DNA of 20,905 nt from Nanohaloarchaea archaeon SW_4_43_9. GTDB taxonomy: Archaea > Nanohalarchaeota > Nanosalinia > Nanosalinales > Nanosalinaceae. The stretch lies in the NCBI GenBank assembly GCA_003009815.1, contig PXPD01000029.1, forward strand, positions 4,662-25,566. Reading direction: 5' to 3'. How positions within the stretch are numbered: the stretch's first letter is position 1; each line of letters begins with the position of its first letter. Of the stretch, positions 14,543 to 19,906 are shown piece after piece. The translations under genes and the position numbers were made by a program. The notes beneath the pieces were generated by a model. The model ran no database searches and was not told the DNA's origin. It worked only from the letters and a program-made list of their open reading frames with translations.

Positions 14543-15330
14543 AAAAATACATCAAACTATACCTTTCGTACCTGAAACAGTATCTTAAATCACGTCTGGT
14601 CTATCAGTCCGATTTTGTTCTGGGTGCGCTGGGACAGACGGTGAATGTAGCGGTATCACTGGCTTTCCTGGGCCTGGTTTTTACAAAAGTTGAGACTCTT
14701 CAGGGTTGGAGCTTTGAAGAGATGCTTTTCCTTGCTGGTTTCAGCAGCACGGTTCTATACATTCACAATATATTTCTGTTCAATATTTATCGGCTTGGAG
14801 AAAAATATATTGTAAGAGGAAATCTTGATAGGGTGCTTTTGAGGCCTTTGAACCCTCTTTTCCAGATTTACGCTGATGACTTCAGGGACAACAACGTTCC
14901 AAAACTAATCGCTAATATCGGCTTAATAGTTTATTCATCGGCAGCACTAGGTCTTACTCTGACGCCTTTAAAGTTCTTTTATGGTTTAACCTCTCTTGTA
15001 AGCGGAGTACTAGTTGTAGCTGCCATATATCTCGCCTTTGCGTCAACAGCTTTCTGGACTGGCAAATCAAAGAACGTTATATGGTTGTTCTTCAGGATAA
15101 GTGACTTCAGGAGATATCCTTTCGATATATTCAGCTTGGCTATACAGGTAATGCTGGTCACTTTGATACCTCTAGGATTTGCATCGTTCTTCCCAGCATC
15201 TTTTTTACTCGATAAACCTGGCTGGGAAACTTGGAAACTTCTGACACCGATTGCAGGGCCCGTCCTTTACCTTTCCGCGTATCAGTTCTGGAAGTTTGGT
15301 CTGGCCAGTTATTCCAGCACCGGTAGCTAA
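14539..15330 (+). CDS. ABC-2 type exporter, permease 2 (COG3694-like)
   Basis: A 263-residue membrane protein with about six hydrophobic segments, starting MKKYIKLYLSYLKQYLKSRL. RGNLDRVLLRPLNPLFQI (about 94-111) is the cytoplasmic loop characteristic of this permease group and probably contacts the ATPase; the group name is assigned from this and from context. The start codon overlaps the stop of permease 1 (ATGA), which indicates translational coupling. The two permeases and the ATPase form a heteromeric exporter in the cell membrane. This is the last gene of the unit; a new TATA box for the following gene begins inside or just after its stop. Confidence 0.87.
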   Translation: MKKYIKLYLSYLKQYLKSRLVYQSDFVLGALGQTVNVAVSLAFLGLVFTKVETLQGWSFEEMLFLAGFSSTVLYIHNIFLFNIYRLGEKYIVRGNLDRVLLRPLNPLFQIYADDFRDNNVPKLIANIGLIVYSSAALGLTLTPLKFFYGLTSLVSGVLVVAAIYLAFASTAFWTGKSKNVIWLFFRISDFRRYPFDIFSLAIQVMLVTLIPLGFASFFPASFLLDKPGWETWKLLTPIAGPVLYLSAYQFWKFGLASYSSTGS

Positions 15331-15335
15331 ATATT
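15328..15335 (+). promoter_or_regulatory. TATA box for the GTG-start gene
   Basis: TAAATATT overlaps the stop codon of permease 2 and is centred 26 nt upstream of the GTG at 15358. That spacing would put transcription start on the GTG. Confidence 0.5.
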
Positions 15336-15357
15336 TGTACCAACAATACAAAAATGA

Positions 15358-15633
15358 GTGAACCTAGAAAATCTGGATCTGGTGTTCTGGACAGATGAAA
15401 AGGAGAAAGCGGAGAAAGCACTGGCTCTTTACCTGGAAAAGGAAGACAGGAGAAAAAGGGCGGAGATATATGGTTACCGCTACTTTGCAATAGGGGGTAA
15501 TCCTGTCACATTGGTTGAGGATATTTCACTTGAGAATAATTCTCAGTATAATAAAGTGGTATATGATGGATCAGAGCTGGAGATAAAGAAAAATATAGAA
15601 TATGAGGAAGTGAAGGAATTACTTGGTTACTAA
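15358..15633 (+). CDS. Unknown 91-residue protein with GTG start
   Basis: I do not recognise this protein. It is soluble, charged, Cys-free, with an N-terminal helix (KEKAEKALALYLEKEDRRKR, 14-33) and a beta-rich C-terminal part (YFAIGGNPVTLVEDI, about 42-56). The in-frame codon just before GTG is TGA, and no ATG exists in frame upstream, so GTG is the only start in this frame. An ATG four bases earlier in another frame stops after 14 codons. The stop codon overlaps the convergent pyrophosphatase stop by 3 bases. It could be a small RNA- or protein-binding domain, but nothing identifies it. Confidence 0.7.
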   Translation: MNLENLDLVFWTDEKEKAEKALALYLEKEDRRKRAEIYGYRYFAIGGNPVTLVEDISLENNSQYNKVVYDGSELEIKKNIEYEEVKELLGY

Positions 15634-16160
15634 AAGTTCTGCTCGTAAAGTTCCTGACTTCTCTCAATTGCCTCATGTGCTTCTTCTTTTCCTCCCCAGC
15701 CTTCGATCTCTACTTCTTTCTTTGGTTCAAGATTCTTGTAGGTGGCGAAGAACTCTGCGATCTCTTTCTTTCTGTGCTCGTTGACATCATCCAGATCTTC
15801 TACATTGTTCCACCTAGGATCCTCGGTAGGGACTGCGATAATATTGTCGTCCTGTTCTCCATCGTCATCCATGTAGAGAATACCTACTGGTCTTACCTCG
15901 ATGACACAGCCGGGAAATGTGGAGTGCGTTGTGAGAACCAGGATATCCATCGGATCGCCGTCTTCATAGTAGGCTCGTGGGATAAAGCCGTAGTCTCCTG
16001 GATAGTTGATCGATGCGTAAAGAACTCTGTCAAGTACCACGCTCTCTTTGTCCTTATCGTACTCGTATTTGTTCTGCGTTCCTGCCGGGTTTTCGATTAC
16101 AGCGTAGATTTTCTCCGGAGCGTCAGGCCCGGTTTCGTAGTCATGCCACTTGTTTACCAT
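15630..16160 (-). CDS. ppa: Inorganic pyrophosphatase, family I
   Basis: A 176-residue cytosolic enzyme that hydrolyses pyrophosphate and so drives polymer synthesis. Motifs are NKYEYDKD (30-37), YPGDYGFIPRAYYEDGDPMDILVL (54-77, with the three catalytic metal-binding Asp in DGDPMD), and DDNIIAVP (103-110). In well-known family members the third residue of the last motif is Lys (DxKLVAVP in E. coli, K104); here it is Asn. The rest of the acid framework looks intact. The gene is monocistronic, with a TTTTAAAT box around 16191-16197 about 34 nt before the ATG. Its stop overlaps the convergent GTG-start gene. Confidence 0.94.
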   Translation of the reverse strand: MVNKWHDYETGPDAPEKIYAVIENPAGTQNKYEYDKDKESVVLDRVLYASINYPGDYGFIPRAYYEDGDPMDILVLTTHSTFPGCVIEVRPVGILYMDDDGEQDDNIIAVPTEDPRWNNVEDLDDVNEHRKKEIAEFFATYKNLEPKKEVEIEGWGGKEEAHEAIERSQELYEQNF

Positions 16161-16214
16161 AATTAATCAAGAATAGAAGATTCTAGGAGATTTAAAACTG
16201 CTTCGAACCTGAAA

Positions 16215-16367
16215 CTATTTTTGGTTAAGGTTATTTGCAGCAAGTCTTACCATAGAGATATCTCTAACCTCGCCACAGTCGCTGCAAACGACTTTTACCC
16301 AGTCTACCTCTGGTTTTTCTACTGAGTCAACATTCAGGTTCCGACCACAGTTCTCGCATTCAACCAT
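16215..16367 (-). CDS. 50-residue zinc-ribbon protein
   Basis: A small protein with two CxxC pairs, CENCGR (C4, C7) and CSDCGE (C28, C31), spaced as in a zinc ribbon. The segment between them is VDSVEKPEVDWVKVV, a plausible beta hairpin. The C-terminal tail is VRLAANNLNQK. An AAGGAG Shine-Dalgarno-like stretch lies 6-12 nt before the ATG, unlike the leaderless neighbours. Small ribbons of this kind are common in archaea and are mostly uncharacterised; nucleic-acid or protein binding is possible. It lies upstream of and divergent from tRNA-Val. Confidence 0.75.
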   Translation of the reverse strand: MVECENCGRNLNVDSVEKPEVDWVKVVCSDCGEVRDISMVRLAANNLNQK

Positions 16368-16400
16368 CTTACTTCTCCTTAACTAAAATTGGAAAACGAA

Positions 16401-16408
16401 TTATATAA
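16401..16408 (+). promoter_or_regulatory. TATA box for tRNA-Val
   Basis: TTATATAA is a strong archaeal TATA match 44 nt upstream of the mature tRNA 5' end, which implies an 18-20 nt leader removed by RNase P. Confidence 0.6.
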
Positions 16409-16448
16409 GCCTAACTAAAGAAGCCAGATTTACTTGATAGAACCTTTA

Positions 16449-16632
16449 GGGTTCGTGGTCTAGTTGGTTATGACACCGCCTTGACACCCGAGAATTCTCG
16501 AAGGCTGAAGCCGGAGGAGTTTTTGGACCCTCCGAAACCTAAGTTTCAGCATAGATTCGAGGATAAGAAAAACATTTGGATTTTCGATGGACAAATTGGC
16601 GGAGATCCCCGGTTCGAATCCGGGCGAACCCA
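16449..16632 (+). tRNA. tRNA-Val (anticodon GAC) with 110-nt intron
   Basis: Exons fold into a full cloverleaf: acceptor GGGTTCG/CGAACCC, D stem GTC/GAC, anticodon stem CCGCC/GGCGG with anticodon GAC at 16483-16485, T stem CCCGG/CCGGG with loop TTCGAAT, and A73. The 3' CCA is not encoded. The intron is 16487-16596, between positions 37 and 38. The splice sites fit a bulge-helix-bulge: TTG of the anticodon loop pairs with CAA near the intron end, three-base bulges CA|C and AT|T flank it, and CC/GG continues inside the intron. The fourth central pair is an A-A mismatch. Confidence 0.93.
16487..16596 (+). other. tRNA-Val intron with four consecutive hairpins
   Basis: The intron contains four hairpins in close order: CGAG-AATT-CTCG (16489-16500), GGC-TGAA-GCC (16503-16512), GGAGG...CCTCC (16513-16533) and GAAAC-CTAA-GTTTC (16534-16547). 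The remaining 49 bases are A/T-rich and less structured. No homing endonuclease frame and no clear box C/D motifs were seen. Confidence 0.8.
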
Positions 16633-16677
16633 TTCGGCCAGTAGTCAGTTAAGAGTTCACATTGAATTTCTCTTAGT

Positions 16678-17040
16678 ATGGCTGCTTCGGGTAGACCAAT
16701 ACTGACTGAAGAAGAAAGACTTGCCCGCCATATTTTGGAACAAGAAGGCGATGATGTAGAAACACGAAACAATATAAGAAAATTTGTGCGTGATGAACCA
16801 GTCTCACATTACGAATGTAAATGGGTAAGTGAAAATCCTATAATTCCTGCTTGGGAAGATGTAGACGAAATAAAAGAGACCTATGAGAGACCACCAGACC
16901 ATATCGGCTGTCTGCACTGTGGCATCATGAATGACATGGATGAGACATTACTGGGTAAAGAAATCTGGCAACACTACATACTGAACAACCTAGATACAAA
17001 AGACTGGCAAAACTATGACGGACTGCGATATATTCTCTGA
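16678..17040 (+). CDS. Unknown 120-residue protein between two tRNA genes
   Basis: I do not recognise this protein. The N-terminal half is helical and charged (EEERLARHILEQEGDDVETR, 11-30). The middle contains HYECKW (44-49) and the later part GCLHC (about 77-81), giving three Cys and some His that could form an unusual zinc site. No membrane segment or signal is present. It starts 45 bases after tRNA-Val, and tRNA-Met begins 46 bases after its stop. It uses GAA and ATA rather freely compared with flanking genes, which hints at, but does not show, acquisition next to a tRNA. Confidence 0.7.
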   Translation: MAASGRPILTEEERLARHILEQEGDDVETRNNIRKFVRDEPVSHYECKWVSENPIIPAWEDVDEIKETYERPPDHIGCLHCGIMNDMDETLLGKEIWQHYILNNLDTKDWQNYDGLRYIL

Positions 17041-17051
17041 GAGTGACTGCT

Positions 17052-17064
17052 TTCATAAAAATAA
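17052..17064 (+). promoter_or_regulatory. TATA region for tRNA-Met
   Basis: TTCATAAAAATAA lies about 28 nt upstream of the mature tRNA 5' end, immediately after the preceding gene, so the tRNA may be transcribed from its own promoter. Confidence 0.4.
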
Positions 17065-17086
17065 CAACAAATACTTGAATGTATCA

Positions 17087-17250
17087 GGGAAAGTAGCTCA
17101 GCGGTTAGAGCGCTGCGCTCATACTAAGCTATGAGCGATGAGGTCGGAGACGACCGATGATTAAAACATCTTTCATTGGTTCAAAGTTTAAACACTGGAG
17201 CCGTCTTACGAGTTACGCAGAGGTCCCGGGTTCAATTCCCGGCTTTCCCA
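17087..17250 (+). tRNA. tRNA-Met (anticodon CAT, probably elongator) with 91-nt intron
   Basis: The exons form acceptor GGGAAAG/CTTTCCC, D stem GCTC/GAGC, anticodon stem CTGCG/CGCAG with CAT at 17120-17122, T stem CCGGG/CCCGG with loop TTCAATT, and A73. CCA is not encoded. The intron is 17124-17214, between positions 37 and 38. CTC of the anticodon loop pairs with GAG at the intron end, bulges TA|C and TT|A flank it, and TAAG/CTTA continues inside the intron. The fourth central pair is an A-C mismatch. Introns are known in haloarchaeal elongator tRNA-Met; an Ile2 tRNA (CAT modified by agmatidine) cannot be ruled out from sequence. Confidence 0.9.
17124..17214 (+). other. tRNA-Met intron with a GNRA-capped hairpin
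   Basis: The intron holds a perfect five-base-pair hairpin GGTCG-GAGA-CGACC (17142-17155) closed by a GNRA tetraloop, followed by an A/T-rich stretch. Near-matches to box C (GCGATGA at 17135-17141) exist, but no good box D, so it is not called a guide RNA. Confidence 0.75.
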
Positions 17251-17257
17251 TCAGCGG

Positions 17258-17262
17258 TTTTT
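17258..17262 (+). terminator. Oligo-T terminator after tRNA-Met
   Basis: Five T eight bases after the tRNA 3' end are consistent with archaeal factor-independent termination. Confidence 0.35.
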
Positions 17263-17272
17263 CGATTCTTCA

Positions 17273-17280
17273 TTTAAAAT
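17273..17280 (+). promoter_or_regulatory. TATA box for NUDIX hydrolase
   Basis: TTTAAAAT centred about 26 nt before the ATG at 17303, consistent with a leaderless mRNA. Confidence 0.55.
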
Positions 17281-17302
17281 TCCGACTACAAAATAATCTT
17301 GT

Positions 17303-17830
17303 ATGAAGGAGCTAGCTTACTGTCACAAGTGCGGGACAGAACTGGAGTCGAGGAAGCATGAGGAACGGGAGAGATATTACTGTCCTGAATGCTCTGAGAT
17401 CCGTTACCGTAATTCCGTACCTGTGGCAGGCGTTTTTGTTGTGCGAGGAGATGAAGTTCTACTCATAAAGCGGGGTAATGAACCACATAAAAATGAATGG
17501 AGCTACCCTGCAGGTTATCTTGAGTTCGATGAGAAGCCGGAGGAAGGCGCTGTCAGGGAACTTAAGGAGGAAACAAGTTTAACTGCAGATCAGAAAGAGC
17601 TGGAACTTGTCACTACAATTCATCTTGAGCATCCTGACAAGTACGTTGTCGGGAACGCTTACACGGTCAGCTTTGACCAGACTGAGGGCGAAATTAAAGC
17701 GGGAAGTGACGCGAAGGATGCAGAGTTCTTGACAGTTGAGGAAATGAGATCGAAAGTCTCTCAGATAGAGTCGCCGAAGATTATAGAGGCGGCAGAGGAA
17801 GCTATTCGAACTGTCAATCGTCAGGGTTAA
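17303..17830 (+). CDS. NUDIX hydrolase with N-terminal zinc ribbon
   Basis: A 175-residue pyrophosphohydrolase that cleaves nucleoside diphosphate-linked compounds. An N-terminal zinc ribbon (CHKCG, C7/C10; CPEC, C27/C30) is followed by the NUDIX domain. The NUDIX box is GYLEFDEKPEEGAVRELKEE (71-90) followed by TSL; the terminal Gly of the GX5EX7REUXEEXGU consensus is Ser here. The catalytic REXXEE core is intact. Ribbon-NUDIX fusions resemble NudC-type and archaeal ADP-ribose or NADH pyrophosphatases, but the substrate is unknown. It starts leaderless and is followed 27 nt later by sufC. Confidence 0.9.
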   Translation: MKELAYCHKCGTELESRKHEERERYYCPECSEIRYRNSVPVAGVFVVRGDEVLLIKRGNEPHKNEWSYPAGYLEFDEKPEEGAVRELKEETSLTADQKELELVTTIHLEHPDKYVVGNAYTVSFDQTEGEIKAGSDAKDAEFLTVEEMRSKVSQIESPKIIEAAEEAIRTVNRQG

Positions 17831-17857
17831 TGAATCTTTAGGCTTCAATAACTCTAT

Positions 17858-18604
17858 ATGAGCTTAGAAGTAAAAGATCTTGAAGTATCAGTTGAAGACG
17901 AGAAAATTGTAAAAGGCATTTCTCTCGAGGTTAATCCTGGAGAAATCCATGCTGTCATGGGTCCGAATGGTTCCGGTAAGTCAACTCTCTGTAAGTCCTT
18001 GATGGGTAATCCGGAATACACCATTGACTCCGGGAGCATTCTGGTTGATGGAGAGGATGTTACTGATGAAGAAACAGATGAGAGAGCAAGAGAGGGTCTT
18101 TTCCTTGGATTCCAGTACCCCGCTGAAATTTCAGGTATCAGCGTCGCCGAGTTTTTGAAGGAAGCGGTCAACGCTCGAAGAGAGGAAGAAGATGAAGAAC
18201 CGATTTCCCAGAATGATTTCCGTGATCTTCTGAAGGAGAAGCTTGAACTCCTTGACATGGATGAAGAGTACGCACGGCGCTACCTGAACGAAGGATTTTC
18301 GGGGGGAGAGAAAAAGAGGAATGAGATCCTTCAGATGGCGGTTTTACAGCCAAAGTATGCTATGTTGGACGAAATAGATTCTGGTCTTGATATTGATGCA
18401 TTGGAAGTTGTGGCAGATGGTATTAATAAGCTGGCAGAAGAGGACCGTGGAATGCTGATGATCACCCATTACCAGAGAATACTTGATTATGTGGAACCGG
18501 ACAGAGTACATGTTATGATTGATGGAGAAATAGTTAAGTCCGGGGGCCCAGAACTGGCCCACAAACTGGAAGATGAGGGCTATGAATGGGCTAAGAAGGA
18601 GTAG
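17858..18604 (+). CDS. sufC: SufC, Fe-S cluster assembly ATPase
   Basis: A 248-residue ABC-type ATPase of the SUF system, which with SufB and SufD builds Fe-S clusters in the cytosol. Walker A is GPNGSGKST (35-43), with the SufC-specific LFLGFQYPAEISGISVAEFL (81-100). The signature is FSGGEKKR (147-154), Walker B is YAMLDEIDSGLDID (167-180), and the H-loop is MITHYQRIL. Full length. No sufB or sufD follows; the next gene, on the opposite strand, is a small zinc protein. So SufC is separate from its partners here, though they could be elsewhere on the genome. Confidence 0.95.
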   Translation: MSLEVKDLEVSVEDEKIVKGISLEVNPGEIHAVMGPNGSGKSTLCKSLMGNPEYTIDSGSILVDGEDVTDEETDERAREGLFLGFQYPAEISGISVAEFLKEAVNARREEEDEEPISQNDFRDLLKEKLELLDMDEEYARRYLNEGFSGGEKKRNEILQMAVLQPKYAMLDEIDSGLDIDALEVVADGINKLAEEDRGMLMITHYQRILDYVEPDRVHVMIDGEIVKSGGPELAHKLEDEGYEWAKKE

Positions 18605-18631
18605 ATGGCTTCTCGTAGTCCTTGATTATCC

Positions 18632-18835
18632 CTAGCTTTCTGCCTTGTTCTTGTTTTCCCGGTTGAGGAAATCTTTCATCATCTGTTCCAGCATACTGAG
18701 CTGTTCCTGGCTTCCCAAGTTCTGATTTCCGCACGGACAGTTTTCAGGCTCCAGTTCGGACTGGAGTTGGCGACCGCAGTCTTTGCATTCCCAGTTTTTC
18801 ATTGTCTCAAAGGTTTTTTGGTCGTTTTTATTCAT
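18632..18835 (-). CDS. 67-residue Cys-rich (zinc-ribbon-like) protein
   Basis: A small protein with CKDC (C17, C20) and CPC (C33, C35), a C-x2-C ... C-x-C arrangement that could bind zinc or iron, like a shortened ribbon. The C-terminal half (SQEQLSMLEQMMKDFLNRE) is probably an amphipathic helix. No homologue is recognised. It shares an 85-base divergent promoter region with the small Cys protein at 18921-19124, and its 3' end is 27 nt from the sufC stop. Confidence 0.7.
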   Translation of the reverse strand: MNKNDQKTFETMKNWECKDCGRQLQSELEPENCPCGNQNLGSQEQLSMLEQMMKDFLNRENKNKAES

Positions 18836-18844
18836 AAGAGTTCT

Positions 18845-18905
18845 ACCGGAATACCGGTAAACTGCTCGCTTCTTTATAAAGCCAGTAACGGTAATTGAAA
18901 GTTAC
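18845..18905. promoter_or_regulatory. Symmetric divergent promoter/operator region
   Basis: Between two divergent small genes lie three symmetric elements: ACCGG-AATA-CCGGT (18845-18858), the palindromic TATA-like CTTTATAAAG (18872-18881), and GTAAC...GTTAC (18885-18889 and 18901-18905). The central TATA palindrome is 41 and 45 bases from the two start codons, so it could serve both directions. The flanking inverted repeats are possible operator half-sites. Confidence 0.5.
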
Positions 18906-18920
18906 GAGGTCTGAAGGGGT

Positions 18921-19124
18921 ATGATAAAATTTGTGTGTGAAAACTGTGGGGAGAGTATTGAGGAAAACGTTTTACCAGGTAAACATACCGTGATTGGCAC
19001 GGTCAGAAAACTTGATAGCAGAGGGGAATGCTGTCAGCATCCTCAGTACTATGATTCCAGAGGCTTCAGGGAAAACATGGTAAAGCCAAATCTGAGAGAT
19101 ATGGTTACCTCCCTGTCAGCCTGA
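18921..19124 (+). CDS. 67-residue Cys-rich protein
   Basis: A small protein starting MIKFVCENCGESIEEN, with C6 and C9 as one pair and CC..H (GECCQHP, about 36-42) as a possible second half of a metal site. Not recognised. It contains DSRG twice (32-35 and 45-48). It is divergent from the other small Cys protein and convergent with fibrillarin, whose stop lies 5 bases beyond its own. Confidence 0.65.
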   Translation: MIKFVCENCGESIEENVLPGKHTVIGTVRKLDSRGECCQHPQYYDSRGFRENMVKPNLRDMVTSLSA

Positions 19125-19129
19125 CCAAC

Positions 19130-19780
19130 TCATTCTTTTTTCTTCAGTTTTAGAAGGAGATGATCCTTCTCATAAGGTTCTAAGGTAGTTTCTGCGAGAA
19201 TCTCGAAATATTCCTCGATTTTCTCTCGGACATCATCGAATATTTTCTCAGGTTCTTCCGAGGTCGAAATAGATTTAGCTTTCACAGCCAGAAGTCCTGT
19301 TCCGTCTTCTTTCATGTATTTTTCACAGTTCCTTGTGAATATCTCCGCCTGATCGCTCTGTGAAATATCTTGGAAAACGATGTCACATTTCTCAACTATT
19401 TCTGAATAATTCTGAGGTTTCCGGGCGTTCCCCAGTATCGGGGCAATATTTTCCCGGTCTTCTGCCACTTCCAACAGATCCCGGATAACTGTTTCAGAGT
19501 ATTCGACTGCGTAGATGAATCCTTCTGTTACTGTATCTGAGAAATGTGAAACCGTGGTACCGGAGGCTGCACCAAGGTAGAGGATTTCGCTGTCTCTCTT
19601 AATTCCGAGATTAACATCTTTCATAACCGCTGCTCCTGCCTTGGATCTGTTTGGATCCCATTTCCTGTACTTTTGATTATTTTCTGTTATAAATTTCTCG
19701 CCGTAGACTGACTCTCCAGAGTCGGCTTCAGTATAGATACTGCTGTTTTTCCTGAAGATTCCGGGCTGTATCTCTTCCAT
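19130..19780 (-). CDS. flpA: Fibrillarin-like rRNA 2'-O-methyltransferase
   Basis: A 216-residue catalytic subunit of box C/D RNPs, which with Nop5 and L7Ae carries out guide-directed 2'-O-methylation of rRNA and tRNA. YGEKF and KYRKWDPNRSKAGAAVMK (about 37-54) form the N-terminal signature. LYLGAASGTTVSHFSD (about 68-83) binds S-adenosylmethionine, AVEYS is the ribose-binding strand, and FQDISQSDQAEIF (about 135-147) and LAVKAKSIS (about 163-171) carry the catalytic Asp and Lys. PYEKDHLLLKL is at the end. The ATG at 19780 is preferred to an in-frame TTG nine bases earlier. No nop5 gene is adjacent. Confidence 0.95.
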   Translation of the reverse strand: MEEIQPGIFRKNSSIYTEADSGESVYGEKFITENNQKYRKWDPNRSKAGAAVMKDVNLGIKRDSEILYLGAASGTTVSHFSDTVTEGFIYAVEYSETVIRDLLEVAEDRENIAPILGNARKPQNYSEIVEKCDIVFQDISQSDQAEIFTRNCEKYMKEDGTGLLAVKAKSISTSEEPEKIFDDVREKIEEYFEILAETTLEPYEKDHLLLKLKKKE

Positions 19781-19834
19781 GAAATCCAATTGGTGGGAAT
19801 TATCATAAGAATCCGGGCCGGAGCTGAGTCCATA

Positions 19835-19900
19835 TCACTCTTCCCGAATGAATTCCACTTCGTCGCCGTCCTGAAGTCCGAGTTCCTGTCGCAGATTTGT
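19835..19900 (-). pseudogene. Possible AbrB-like C-terminal remnant
   Basis: Read in the sulfatase frame after its TAG stop and a second TGA, 21 codons spell a segment containing LRQELGLQDGDEVEFIREE, which resembles the end of a SpoVT/AbrB-type domain (usually RxxLGLxxGDEVEF). No start codon or N-terminal half is present. It may be a decayed fragment or chance. Confidence 0.3.
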
Positions 19901-19906
19901 TCAAGT

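Noticed and set aside
16481..16705. Open frame across the tRNA-Val gene
   Set aside because: It covers tRNA exons and intron; the translation has no protein-like features.
17124..17214. Box C/D guide RNA in the tRNA-Met intron
   Set aside because: There are near-matches to box C (GCGATGA) but no convincing box D, and the hairpin runs through the expected guide region.
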